Source: Flectonema sp. DT1601 (taxonomy: Eukaryota > Euglenozoa > Diplonemea > Diplonemida > Diplonemidae). From it: DNA of 64,000 nucleotides. The translations under genes and the position numbers were made by a program. The stretch covers positions 806,001-870,000 of the forward strand of contig OZ025811.1 in NCBI GenBank assembly GCA_964019425.1. Direction: 5' to 3'. Positions 11,242 to 22,546 of the stretch are shown one piece after another. Each line of letters opens with the position of its first letter. Within the stretch, counting starts at the first letter, position 1. The notes below the pieces were generated by a model. It made no database searches. It was not told where the DNA came from and saw only the letters and a list, made by a program, of their open reading frames with translations.

Positions 11242-11802
11242 ATTTATTTCGCATTTTTTTTTTCTTTTTTTTTCTAAATTATTTCCCTCTTAGATTGTTT
11301 TTTTTTTCTTCTTTTTTTTTTCCAATTTTCCTCTACCTTATTATTTTTTCGATTTTTCTTGTTAAACTGTTCCAAATTAAACCTGTCATTTTCCCTTTTG
11401 TCTCTTTTTTTTTTTTGATTCTTGTTTTTTGTTTTTTTTTTCGTGAAAAGCTGTATACATATGGTGTAAAACCGCGCTTTGCAAAAAAAAAAAATTGAAA
11501 GAAGGGGGAAAAAAATAGCGCTCCCTTCTGTTTTCGATTATTATTATTATTACTAGTCTTTGTGAAATAAGGACGAAAGAAAAAAGTTGAAAGGAGAGAA
11601 GAAAAAAAAAAAAAAAAAGAAAAAAAATTCCCGTCTCGGATCTGCCATCTGCCAGTCGAGACTGTCCTTGATATGGGTAGATGTACTTTAAAAATAATAA
11701 TAATAATATAACATGTTGGTAGGTTGGAATCGTGCGAGCGAATTTTAACCCCCCTTGTTCCTTTGGTGGTGATTTTTCCGTCCGAGGAATTACTCTAAAA
11801 CA

Positions 11803-11839
<37 letters not shown>

Positions 11840-12142
11840 GGCGGAATTCCTTTTTCTAATCGTCTTTGGGGTAGCGCGTTCTGACTGCAGCTCCGCGACA
11901 TCTGACGCCGCGCATCAGAAACTCGCACCTTTCTTTCTGTTTTCTGTTTCTTTTCTAGTGGGTGAAAGGAACCTAATTACGTAAGAATAACACTTCATCT
12001 GTACTACAAAAGACTTCGTTTATTTCATCTTTACCTCTCAAAAAAGAACACAAACCACAATATGAAATAAAGTGACTATCAATCTACCTTTCTCTTATTA
12101 CTGTTTTATTATAACCAGGTATTTCCCAAGGGAAAAAGGAAC
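11242..12142. other. Intergenic, no gene seen
   Basis: T-rich just after the stop codon, then A-rich, including the longest homopolymer in the window, A33 at 11804-11836. An AG at 12118 (TTATTATAACCAG) is a likely acceptor 24 nt before the next ATG. Confidence 0.55.
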
Positions 12143-15100
12143 ATGAGTAGTTCAGAGGATGAGGAAGACGTCGAATACGTCGAAGAAGAAGAAGAGGAGG
12201 AAGAATATGAGGAAATCGAAGAAGAAGAGGAAGATGAAAGCGAGCCAATGGACCTCGTGAAATACGAAACACTAAAATTAGATTTCCTACACACAGAAAA
12301 GACTGGAACTACAGAAACAACAGATTCAGTGTGTTGTATGGCTGTGGGTAAGAGGTTTTTAGTTATTGGAACTCAACAAGGATGGCTTCATGTCGTTGAT
12401 TTTAACGGGAATGAGATAAAACAATACCAACATCACTACACTCCAATAAGTGACATTTCTGTTGACAGAGAATCTGAGAATGTTGGCGCCTGTTCGACTG
12501 ATGGAAGAGTTTCTGTTGGATCTATCTACGGTGGTCAGTTGTCTTGTCATATCAATTTCGATCGTCCTGTGTCCGCCATTGCTATCGATCCTGAATATGG
12601 TACTAAACAACGGTTTATTACGGGAGGTTCTGAAAGAAAACTTATTCTTGTTGATAAAAGTTTCATTCTTAAACGTTGGCAACAAACAGTTTTATCAAAT
12701 GATCAACAAAAGATTCACGCAATAAAATGGCATGGCAACTTAGTAGCATGGGCAGATGATAAATCTGTAAAGATTTATGACGTTAATGCAAAGACTAAAA
12801 TAATAAGACTGGAACGAGAACGACAGGCTCCTCCAGCTGACCTATACAGATGTAACTTAGTATGGGAAGGTGAAACTACATTGTTGATTGCATGGGCTAA
12901 CTGGATTGCTATATGTGAAGTAAAACCCAGAATATCAAGCGAACGAGTCCAAGACCCGTCTCTACCCGACCGCGCAGGTGAAGTTCGAATCCGATACAGA
13001 ACTCGTTATTTCATTTCTGGGGTTGCTCCGTTTGGAACAAAACTGCTATTCTTAACATATCCTGCTGACTCATTGGATCGTCCTAAGGGTGAGTCATCCC
13101 CAAAACCTGAAATCCGTATCCTTGACAGAGACAACGGTCTCAACCAAATTGAAATGAGCACCATAAAAATAGAAGAATACGAACACTTGTTAGCAAAAGA
13201 TTACCACATGACTTGTGATGAGTACGAGGATCTTGAGAGGATTTATTATATCTTATCTCCAAAGCAAATAGCTATATGCAGACCATGCGACACTGATGAT
13301 CGTGTTTCCTGGTACATCAAAAACAGAAAATACGAAGAAGCTTTACTTCTTGTTAAAAATGAACACGTCAACAACTACACAACCCTATCTGTAGGTGAGA
13401 AGTACCTCGTGTACCTTGTTGACACGACACAACAATATGAGAAGGCTGCTTCTTTACTGAAAGGAATCATCGGAACCAATCTAGAAATCTGGTTAAAATG
13501 GATTCACATTTTCAGAGAAAAGAAACAACTCGAGTGTATTATCGATAAAATTCCAATTGGTGGGGAATTGAACTTGGGACAAGAAGTCTACGAAATGATA
13601 TTACACTACTTTCTTTGGGGTAGAGGAGGTGATACTGGTGCGAGAGATTTTTATGAAGCAATAAAGAAATGGCCGAGCACATTGTATAGGGCAACACCGA
13701 TAATAAATAGTGCTAAACAACTGCTTGAAGACTTAATCAAGCCTGATGTGTTGGACCCTCCAGCAACTGCCGGAACGACAATGGAGGAGGCAACGTCACC
13801 AGATTTGGAAAACTCAGATCCGTACTCTTTGATATCGGTAGCGTTAGCAATGCTCTATGAGAATCAAAATGATCATCAAAAAGCCTTGGAGAAATACTTA
13901 TTACTTGGAAGGTCTGATGTATTTGGTTTTATTGAAAGACACAACTTACAGAATGCTGTTGCTAATCACGTAGTTCAATTACTTTGGAAAAATCAAGCAA
14001 GAGCATTATCAATGCTTACCAAGAATCATAATGAGATTAAAGTATCAAGAGTGGTTGAGCAATTATCTGATAGAAAGGTTTACTTATACAGATACCTTGA
14101 CCTGCTTCATAAAGAGGATACACGTGCTGGTTTAGAGTATCACGATTTACTGATTGAGTTGTATGCCGAATTCGCTCCTAGCAAACTACTTCCATATTTA
14201 AGAAGAACTGAAACTGCACAACTGACTTCCGACAACGTCGCTGATGTTTGTGTTAAACGACTAAAGTCTGATCCTCCAGTTACAGAAGAAGAAGCCAAAC
14301 AACTATACCGCGTTCAAGCCTACGTCCTTGGAAGACTTGGTGAACGTGCTCAGGCATTAGAAATATTAATAAGTAGAATCCAAAGTGTTAAAGAATCGAT
14401 CGCTTTTATCGTCGATCACGATGATGAAGATCTATTTGAGACATTAGTTCAAGCTTGTTTAGATGGAGGAAAATACTTTATAGCTGATCTCTTAGAACAC
14501 ATTGGAGACGCTGAAGGTCCAACCAGAACAATCGAACCCCTGAACGTCTTTAACAGAATCCAAGAGTATGTATCTTGTCAATCACATGTTGCATTCTATT
14601 TTTTCTCAAATACAATAACAAAAACCAACAGAGACATGGAGATCCCTGGACTTAAAGACAAACTAATACGAATAATGAGCGACCAAGCACTACGTAAGTA
14701 TCTCAAACAGGGATGCTTACGAGTTCTTGAAAAGGATGTAAGTGCTTTGGGTGTAGCTCTCAGACAGAGTTATTCAAAAGGAGTTATCATTGATACAGCC
14801 AGAGATAATCCTTGTTTGATATGTGACAGACCTATCGCACTACAAACACTAAAGCCTCAAGGTGTTGTTGCATTCTTGTGTGGTCATTCTTTTCATAAAC
14901 AATGCTACTATAACGCAACAGGTAAGAGTGATGTTCATTCAAAGTCACCTGAGAAGCGAAAAACTCCAAAAATTATTCGCATTGGAGGAATTCCTGTCAG
15001 AGGTCCAACTTCGATACCAACATCATACTTGGGCGACAGCAAACCCCGTTGTCCGACTTGTAATCATGCACAGAGAGAGGTATTTATTTATTTATTACTT

Positions 15101-15187
15101 TCGTGAGTATTGAAAAAGATGTTAGTTCTTACAATATAAAAACAACAACAGCAACCACGACGAGGAACTAGACACCATCACATCTAA
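12143..15187 (+). CDS. VPS41: VPS41-like HOPS/vacuolar sorting protein
   Basis: HOPS tethering-complex subunit acting in fusion of late endosomes with lysosomes or vacuoles. Seen: a very acidic N-terminus (about 1-35), as in other VPS41 proteins; a WD40-type beta-propeller region (about 45-340); a clathrin-heavy-chain-repeat helical region (roughly 390-850); and a C-terminal RING with CLICDRP, LCGHSFHKQC and CPTC. Exon 1 is 12143-15079. An intron at 15080-15151 (GTATTT...ACAACAG) then adds 11 basic, His-rich codons to a TAA at 15185-15187. Total 990 aa, close to the family size. If the intron were retained the protein would end nine codons later at 15106, so the last exon is less certain than the rest. 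VPS8 is a less likely alternative. Confidence 0.85.
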
Positions 15188-15785
15188 GTAAAACTTTAAC
15201 AGTTTTGTGATTTCATTAAATAATTTTGGTACTTAAATAATATGTGTTACAACAGTTCAGTTCAGCAGTGGGTGCGCATTACCGACTTCTCCAGAGTGAA
15301 GAGAGATAAGAAAGAGGTAGTCTTGACAAAAGAAAAAAGGAAAAAAAGAAATAATTATGTCATCTGTTGTTTACTTCAACTAGTGTATACGTTACTTAGA
15401 ATGAGTAGAAAGAAATAAATACAAACAATTGGACATGATTCGCTCTTTGAAAAATTCTCATGTGCAGTGTTTTTCTACTTTTAGTAGGAATACAAATTCC
15501 GCAGCGAGAGTCTCCGCAAAAAAAAAAAGCGACGTACAGAACATCGTAAAACCTCTCAATCGTGTACAATAAAAATATGTTTCAGAAACAACATGTTCTC
15601 GATTGTCTCAACGGCAATACCTTCCCTTCTTGTCTTGTCTTGTTGTTATTTACTATCGGATAAAACTGATAGGCGTGTTGTTCATTCCGTTGGACCAGAC
15701 CCGAGTTTGTGAGGTTTTTTTAATTGGATTCTAATCGGGTAATAAGGTTTATTTTACACAGGGAACTTTGCCTCCCTACACCAGA
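15188..15785. other. Intergenic, no gene seen
   Basis: About 600 bases without a coding frame. Candidate acceptors for the following gene are CACAG at 15761 and CACCAG at 15784. Confidence 0.5.
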
Positions 15786-16541
15786 ATGAGTTGTCGGAAG
15801 CCAACCTCACAATCGTCAAAGCCAGCAGCGAAGAAAGCAGCATTTGTATTTTGTTGCCAAACATTTCTTTCTGTTGGGAGTTATTCTAATTTCACACAGG
15901 AACTTAAAAAAGCAAATGATTTGCAGTTTGCGGTATATGAGGCCAGACTGGGACCACAAATGAGTGAAGAAAAGGAGGTGAAGAGAAAGCCAAATAGAAG
16001 TAAGACGCAATCGCCAAAGGGAAATCGAATTGGAGGAAGCTTACCAGCTGTAGGGTCTACAGAGAGTGACGTTAATATGGAAGGCCCGGCTCCTATTCAG
16101 AGAAGTGCACCAAGCTCACCGAAAGGATCACTCGATGATAAAAAATCAATTGGAGACGCCGAGGGGGGAGATAGGACTATCAGATCCCGTTCAACACCTC
16201 CCCCATCCAGACACCGAAATAAGCAACTTTGGGGTGTCAAACTACGACCCATAAAAGATGCACCTACTGTACCTGAGGGTAGAGAAGGTGAAGACGGAAG
16301 CCAACCAGTAATTTCCCATCCTTTAGTCCGCCATAAACCTTCCCTTGGTCACATTGATCAACCGCACCCCATAGAGAAAGGGATGATTAATCCACTGCCA
16401 AAACCTGCCCTTCGGCCGCTTGAAGGTGCAAGTTTCGAAGCGAAGACGATGGAAAACAACCTGTTGCCGTTCCCACCTGTTGGAGGTGTTAACAACAACA
16501 AGCTCCCAAAAATATCTGAAACCTCAAACACACCACGATGA
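15786..16541 (+). CDS. Unrecognised basic, proline/serine-rich protein
   Basis: No family recognised. 251 aa if unspliced. It is mostly disordered in character: Lys/Arg, Ser and Pro-rich, with several SPKG and RSxPxxS patches that look like phosphorylation or docking sites. The segment encoded by 15846-15899 starts GTATTT and ends CACACAG, is 54 nt long and in frame, and its translation (Cys/Phe-rich) is unlike the rest. It could be a short intron, giving a 233-residue protein. The start is the first ATG after a pyrimidine-rich AG. Confidence 0.6.
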   Translation: MSCRKPTSQSSKPAAKKAAFVFCCQTFLSVGSYSNFTQELKKANDLQFAVYEARLGPQMSEEKEVKRKPNRSKTQSPKGNRIGGSLPAVGSTESDVNMEGPAPIQRSAPSSPKGSLDDKKSIGDAEGGDRTIRSRSTPPPSRHRNKQLWGVKLRPIKDAPTVPEGREGEDGSQPVISHPLVRHKPSLGHIDQPHPIEKGMINPLPKPALRPLEGASFEAKTMENNLLPFPPVGGVNNNKLPKISETSNTPR

Positions 16542-17416
16542 AGGCGTTACCGTCCACATTCCTTTTGTCCTTTTTGGAAGACTAAGGCGTTCGCTTTTTG
16601 TTTACACGGAATGCTACGTACACATATATCTCACTGGGCGGGGGGGGAAAAAAATGAACATAATAAAAGAAAAGGAATGAAATAATACCGCTCTCTCCAT
16701 ATTTCCCAACTCATGGCATTCTTGCTTAACTTCAGCGAAACAATCCTGTCCGTACTTTTTTGAGGGTTTTCCGCTTTCCCTTTTCACGGTATTGTTGGCT
16801 TGTTGTTTGGTAGAGTAGGTGATTGTTTTTTATGTTGTTAAACCACGGGTTGTATCTCTGATAAATCAGCCCCTCCGCGCTCAAATGTCGCGGGTTTTCC
16901 CTTGAGCATTTCCGTTTGCCTTGAAGGTTGCGAACTAAAAAATGGCACTCCGGAATTGTCATTCTTTTTCTTTGAGACTCAAGTCAAAAAAAAAAAAAAA
17001 AAAAAAGAGATACTCTCCTTTGGAAGCTACACTTGTTGGGTTGGGTTCAGCGAACAGCACAGATATCCATTTCACTTTATATATTTTTAGTCTCCTTTTT
17101 TATGATTCGTAATACGAGTCGAACACAAATTTGCCCTCCACCTTTTTCGTTTTTTTTTTCCCTCAAGTTAATTGTGGTACCTTTAAATTGGTTCCGCATG
17201 CGAATCTCTTTTAGTCTGTTGTGTGGTACCGAATGACAGGTTTGAGTAGTGAACAAGTAAAACATATCTCTCCACAACTCCCCCGTTGTCACGTTTACAC
17301 AATGCGTGGTGTACTCTGCTTCTACAGTAGTTTGTTGTCATACTAAATGAGTAGTTCGCGTTACATTTATTTTTAAAAAATATAAGATAAATTTAATATA
17401 CAACTCTAATCAGTTT
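16542..17416. other. Intergenic, no gene seen
   Basis: Contains a G8 run near 16640, an A20 run near 16987 and T tracts. Open frames on both strands are low-complexity or short. An AG at 17413 (CTAATCAG) lies three bases before the next start codon. Confidence 0.5.
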
Positions 17417-20299
17417 ATGTATAATAAAATGTCCGACAAGGATACAAAAGCGTCCTCAGATTCAAGTCGAGACAGTGAAGGATGCTGCAGTGATGTTTCT
17501 ATTGAATCGCTCTCTGGATGGGTTCACATTCATATGCAAGAACTCTTCGTAACTATTGCTGAAAAAGTAGTGAAATATCCTTTTTCAACGATCGCATTGA
17601 CATTGTTTTGTACTGTGGCTCTTGCTCAAGGAATTTGGGTTTATGATGAGGAATTGGCTGCGAATAAGCAATTTACACCTCAAGACAGTAGAGCAATTAA
17701 AGAAGGGGATTGGGTGATGGATACATTTGATTCCGAGGCGAGTAGAGCAGGGATATTTTTTGTGTCATCGGACAATATTTTAACATCTGAAAACCTTCTT
17801 TTTATGAACAAACATCACAGCTGGATTACAACACAACTGGTCACAACTTACAACAACGAACCTGTGAGTTGGGTAACACAGTGTGATAAACGTCCAACCA
17901 CAGGCATCTGCAGAGAAACACCATCCATACTATCACTGTGGGATTACAATGATACTATTATCAACCAACAACAAGACCAATTCACAGTAAACAGTCAGGC
18001 ATGGAGGGTTATGCAACCATCTGGTCCTGATGTTGCCTACTATCTCTCTGGTGTAGAATACTACTCAGGGACTACAAATATTAAATCTGCAAAGGCTGCA
18101 AGAATAACATACAGAGTAAGGAATAAAAAGAAGGAAATCAACGGAGAAGGATTATCAGACCCGGAGTCATCAGAATTTCAAATTCAAATGTCGGAACAGA
18201 CTAGAGATTTCTGGGATACATCAGCCAGTGGAAAGCCATTGAATTTAAGACTCTATCCACTTACACCTGCTGATCAGAAAAAGGCGGAATCAAAAGCTCT
18301 AAAGGGCGATGTACGATCCCTTATCATTGGTTATGCGTTAACAGTTATGTATACTTGTTTTGTATTGTACTGGAAGGTTAAACAACCTCTACTTGGACTT
18401 GTTAGTGTTCTATCGGTAGGATTATCAACAATAAGCAGTTATGGTCTGTGTTGGCTAATCGGAATAAAGTTTAATAAAGTAGTCCAAGTATTGATATTAA
18501 TCTTACTTGGGATTGGTGTCGATGATACCTTCGTTATAATGGATTCATGGGCTAGTCTTTCTAAAGTAGCTGATAAGAAAGAGCGAATGATTACTGCACT
18601 TCGACATGCTGGTCCTGCCATTACAGTAACTTCTATTACGGATCTTGTCGCATTCTTGTCAGGGTCATCTACATCGTTACCAGCTTTGAGAGATTTTTGT
18701 TACTATGCAGCCTTTGGTATCTTGTTCGACTTCGCTTATCAATGTACTTTCTTTGTCGCAATAGCCTACTTCTCGTCGTTGCGTCAAGAAAGTTACAATT
18801 GTTGTTGTATCCCTCGTTCGGATAGTGAAGATGAACCAGGAGATGAAAAATCCCTCCCAGAAGATTCCCCAAAACGCGGTGTCGCAACAAAGTATCTCCA
18901 CGCGGTTACGAAATTTCTCGTAGGCGGGACTGGTGGAAGAGTTTTAGTAATAACAATATCAGCAGTATTTCTTGCTTTGGGAATCTGGGGATGTACGAAT
19001 GTTAAAATGGATTTCGATAAAGAATGGTTTGTTCCTTCTAATGCTCCAATCCAAGACGCTTTTGATGTCCGAGATGAGTATTTCACTAGATCTGATATTC
19101 CAGCAAGTGTCTACTTTGGTGAAGTGGACTATTCGAGTTTGGAAGTTCAGAGGGAATTGAACTTGACGGTTGATCTAATGCAATCAAATACTTGGGTTGT
19201 GAGTGACTCAGTATCATCATGGTATCTTGACTTTCATAGGTGGGTTGTTTATAAATACCCTGGTGACATCCTAGACGGTGGTGGTGTTCACTCAGCATCA
19301 TTCAACAGGCTACTAAGGGAGTTCACTGGATGGAACTTAACCTCTCCAGGACCAGCAGAATTTGAAAAATATCAAAAAAATATTGCTTGGGAAGAGTCTA
19401 ATGCATTGGGTTCCATAAAAGGTTCTTCAATTAGCTTTCTTATGTCAGGAAGAGCCTCTGAAGAAGGACAACTAGCAGTTGATTGCATGAGATCTTTGAG
19501 AAATAGTGTCATCCCTGTGTCTCCCGCATTCGTATGGAGCAACCCTTTTGTATTTTGGTCATCATACGAAGTTATGTTGGAGGAGGTTACTAGGAATGTT
19601 TTAGTAGCCTGTGCCTGTGTGTTTGTATTGGTTACTTTATTAGTTGCTAATTTAGCAATTGGTGTGATCGTTGTCATTGCAATTGGTTGTGTTGACGTCT
19701 GTATGTTAGGATTTATGACTCATTTTGGTGTTACAGTGAACTCTGTTAGTGTTGTGTGTATTGTCGTTGCTATTGGTCTGGCTGTAGACTACAGCGTGCA
19801 TATTGGACATTCATACTTGACTGCCACTGCTGAAGATAAACCATATGGAACTGCTTATCAACAGCGTGCAGGATATGCAATTGCTAAAATGGGTCCTGCG
19901 GTTTTAAACGGTGCGCTTTCAACTTTTCTGGCAATTCTTCCTCTTGCTTTTGCGAAAAGTTATGTTTTCTCTGTTTTCTTTAAAATGTTTACTATAATTA
20001 TTGGATTCGGAGTCTGGTTTGGAGTATTTGGTCTTCCGGTTTTGTTGTCTTTCATAGGACCGGCTCCGTTCTCTGGATCTCCAGAAATACCAAGACATAG
20101 CAATCCGTTTCTTTCCGAAGAAGATGTGGAAAATGAAATCAAAGAAGAAGAAGCAACTCAACAGAAGGAGCTTCGTGAAATGTATGTTTCTCCACCTGCT
20201 ATTGCAGGTTTGGGAAAGGGTCTCCCAGCTTACAATAATCGTGAAGTGCCACCCAGTTTCAATGTACCAAAGGGACATGCGTCGCCTTTTTCTCGTTAG
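17417..20299 (+). CDS. Patched/NPC1-like RND transporter with sterol-sensing-type domain
   Basis: 960 aa, two repeats of one TM helix, a large lumenal loop and a bundle of five TM helices, the plan of eukaryotic RND proteins. Seen: the first bundle begins near residue 295 and contains GIGVDDTFVI (about residue 366), the GxxxDD motif of Patched/Dispatched/NPC1; the second contains GLAVDYSVHIGH (about residue 786), the matching charged motif in TM10. These acidic residues are thought to couple cation movement to lipid or sterol transport. Cys-rich lumenal loop 1 lies at about 70-290. The C-terminal tail is acidic then Pro-rich and probably cytosolic. A second in-frame ATG at 17429 (MSDKDT) could be used instead. 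No intron. Substrate unknown. Confidence 0.87.
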   Translation: MYNKMSDKDTKASSDSSRDSEGCCSDVSIESLSGWVHIHMQELFVTIAEKVVKYPFSTIALTLFCTVALAQGIWVYDEELAANKQFTPQDSRAIKEGDWVMDTFDSEASRAGIFFVSSDNILTSENLLFMNKHHSWITTQLVTTYNNEPVSWVTQCDKRPTTGICRETPSILSLWDYNDTIINQQQDQFTVNSQAWRVMQPSGPDVAYYLSGVEYYSGTTNIKSAKAARITYRVRNKKKEINGEGLSDPESSEFQIQMSEQTRDFWDTSASGKPLNLRLYPLTPADQKKAESKALKGDVRSLIIGYALTVMYTCFVLYWKVKQPLLGLVSVLSVGLSTISSYGLCWLIGIKFNKVVQVLILILLGIGVDDTFVIMDSWASLSKVADKKERMITALRHAGPAITVTSITDLVAFLSGSSTSLPALRDFCYYAAFGILFDFAYQCTFFVAIAYFSSLRQESYNCCCIPRSDSEDEPGDEKSLPEDSPKRGVATKYLHAVTKFLVGGTGGRVLVITISAVFLALGIWGCTNVKMDFDKEWFVPSNAPIQDAFDVRDEYFTRSDIPASVYFGEVDYSSLEVQRELNLTVDLMQSNTWVVSDSVSSWYLDFHRWVVYKYPGDILDGGGVHSASFNRLLREFTGWNLTSPGPAEFEKYQKNIAWEESNALGSIKGSSISFLMSGRASEEGQLAVDCMRSLRNSVIPVSPAFVWSNPFVFWSSYEVMLEEVTRNVLVACACVFVLVTLLVANLAIGVIVVIAIGCVDVCMLGFMTHFGVTVNSVSVVCIVVAIGLAVDYSVHIGHSYLTATAEDKPYGTAYQQRAGYAIAKMGPAVLNGALSTFLAILPLAFAKSYVFSVFFKMFTIIIGFGVWFGVFGLPVLLSFIGPAPFSGSPEIPRHSNPFLSEEDVENEIKEEEATQQKELREMYVSPPAIAGLGKGLPAYNNREVPPSFNVPKGHASPFSR

Positions 20300-20511
20300 T
20301 TAATTATAATTAGTTGTCTATATACTTTTATGTTAGTTCCTCGTTTGCTTATAGTCATTCATGATATATTATATACTGTTCTTTGTGTGTTATGTTTGTT
20401 CATTGGTATCTTTGCTTGCGGAATTCCTTCCCCTCTCACACTTATTCTAACACTATTTTAGTTATTTACGAGGTGTAATGCGTTATTTAGCTTTTTTTTA
20501 GCTACTGTTTT

Positions 20512-20542
<31 letters not shown>

Positions 20543-22546
20543 AACTTTAAATATTCTTTGTCGTTTTTTTTTTTTTTTTTTTTTTTTTTTTTCGGTTTAA
20601 CTTTACCTGTGTTTTAGTATTTATAAAGCTACCCAGACCCCTCGTAGTCATCAGTTTGTATTTTGCTAACTAAACTAAAACTAAACTAAACTAAAGTTTT
20701 ATTACTGTTTCTACATTGTCAAAACTACCCCCTCTACCAAATAATATTATAGTATTTTTTTCTTATTTTTTTTTCCCTCCTCTCCCACCTTTTTGAAAAA
20801 ACAAAAAGAAGTAATACAGCAGAACAAGGTACTGTGGCATCCTGTGTTCAGGATAATCCGTCAGCCTTACGCTAAAACATAATAATCCTAACAAGATTGG
20901 GTCTAATTCCGTTGATGGTTGTCTCGTAACTATTGTGTAAACCTGATGATATACAATAAGCAACGTAATGGACTTCCTTATCTCTCTTCCTCCTCTCTAT
21001 TCGTATAATAATAATAAAAAGGAATCCGGTTTTTGAAAGTTGCGTTTTATGTTTTTTTTTTTTTTTTTTTTGACTCAGTGGCTTTCCTTAGCTTTTTTAA
21101 GCTTGTGGCCTGAGTTAATAAAAACAAGGCGCACGTGTCAGTAACTGGATATGTGTTTTTCGAGAGTACCTGTCGTTAGTGGATACATTCTTTATTGTGT
21201 GTTATATTTGGTTTTTTTTTCTCTTTTTTACGAAACAGTTGTTGGTTACAACCTTTATTTTAATTTTACCGTAAGCAAGCTCTTTGCTGAGCCTCAAAAA
21301 ATCATAAATTCATTGATATGAGAACCTGTTTTCCGTAAATATGGTGTTTGGCTTACTGTGGAACAGCTGTTTCCTCAGTATGCAAGTCGGGGGGAAAACT
21401 ATTCAGATTGAAAGCCGATATTTCTTATGGTCGTGGCGTATCTCCCCCTTGCGACAGGATTCTGTCTGCGTTCAACGAAATATAAATGGCTGAACTAAAT
21501 AGGTTTTTTTTGTTTGTTTTTGTTTTGTGTGGAACAATCATGCATCTCGGCGGCAATGACTGAACCAAAAACAAAGCAAAACCGGTTTTCACAATAAAAT
21601 TGCTTTGAAACTTCCGTTTTCAGAGAGGTTTTCTCTTTAGTAGCCTTTTGTGATGTTTTTTTTTTTTTTAAATCATTTTACCTCAATTGTAACCTGCGAT
21701 GCTTACTGAATACTATCCAACACCTCACTTTCGTCCACTGAGTAACTGTTTATTTTATACCAACATATTTTTTTTTTTTTTTTCTGATACAAAAATCTTA
21801 GATGCTCTGGTGAGTAATAGTCGCCGTATTCAAGAGATTTTATTTTTATTTTTTTTCACGTTGCAATATGCTACCATCAAATATGCCGATTAGACGCACG
21901 TTTTCGTGTACAGTCAACCATCTGGCGCTTTGAAATAAGGTTGCAGCCAATGATAAAAACATTACTCTCCTCAAAAAAAAAAAAAAGAAAGTTAACGTTT
22001 GATGTAATCCATATATTTATATTAGGTTTTGCTCAAATCTTGTTAACCATCCTCCTTTGTTCCCAAAAAATTTTACAAGTCTTTTACCAGTTTTGAAAAT
22101 ATTTATATTTTTATTGGTGCAATGTGATACAATGGGGCTTGTTGTGTGTTGTGTTGGGAATGCTTTTTTTTTTTTTTTTTTTCCGCTTGTTTGAGAACTA
22201 CACTTCTCAGCCCTTTTTTTCTTTTGACGCCTCGCAATCTCGAGACTTGTGAAGTCACAAGAACTCTCCCTTTCATCTAAAACTTTCCACCACTTGTTTC
22301 ATCCGCATCTATCTAGAGGTCTTGCTTCCCTGACTTCGATAAAAAAAAAAAAAGATTCTTTCATCCATCTTGCTTGTCTTTTAGACCATAATTCCAATTA
22401 CTGTTGATAACCATATTTTGTTTTATCATATTTGTTTTACAGATATTAAAGATCTCTTCAGGGAAGAATTGAAACGTGTTGAAATTATTAAATTTATCTT
22501 CTTTCCTTTCGTCAGCCAACTTGCATGTAATCCCCTCTATAGTCAC
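20300..22546. other. Long intergenic region with a repeated structured element
   Basis: About 2.2 kb with no protein gene. It holds an A-run/T-run pair (about 20517-20539 and T29 at 20564-20592), a short ACTAAA-type repeat at about 20665-20696, and copy 1 of a ~125-nt element (see separate entry). Two pyrimidine-rich AGs, near 22441 and 22515, precede the start chosen for the next gene. Confidence 0.55.
21384..21511 (+). ncRNA. Repeated structured element A, copy 1 (candidate Pol III ncRNA)
   Basis: This stretch matches, in opposite orientation, 47551-47692. The shared blocks are AACTATTCAGATTGAAAGC, ATTTCTTATGGTC, GCGACAGGATT and GTCTGCGTTCAACGAAAT, in the same order and at similar spacing. 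Inside, GGGGGGA (about 21389-21395) can pair with TCTCCCCC (about 21441-21448), and GACAG with CTGTC around a GATT loop (about 21452-21466). It ends in a T8 run at 21504-21511, as Pol III genes do. No family is recognised; snRNA, snoRNA or SRP-like roles are open. Confidence 0.5.

Noticed and set aside
12109-12294. Minus-strand Ser-rich open frames opposite the acidic start of VPS41
   Set aside because: They are the complement of GAA/GAG codon repeats in a real gene on the + strand and have no motifs of their own. The same applies to the other reverse-strand frames lying over coding regions.
16732-16962. Distant third copy of element A on the minus strand (GACAGGATT..)
   Set aside because: Only a nine-base core matches; the long block with ATTCAGATTGAAAGC is missing.
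20830-20860. ATCCTG/CAGGAT hairpin with partial likeness to sequence near 46640 on the other strand
   Set aside because: The similarity is broken and short, and a 6-bp hairpin is expected by chance in spacers of this length.
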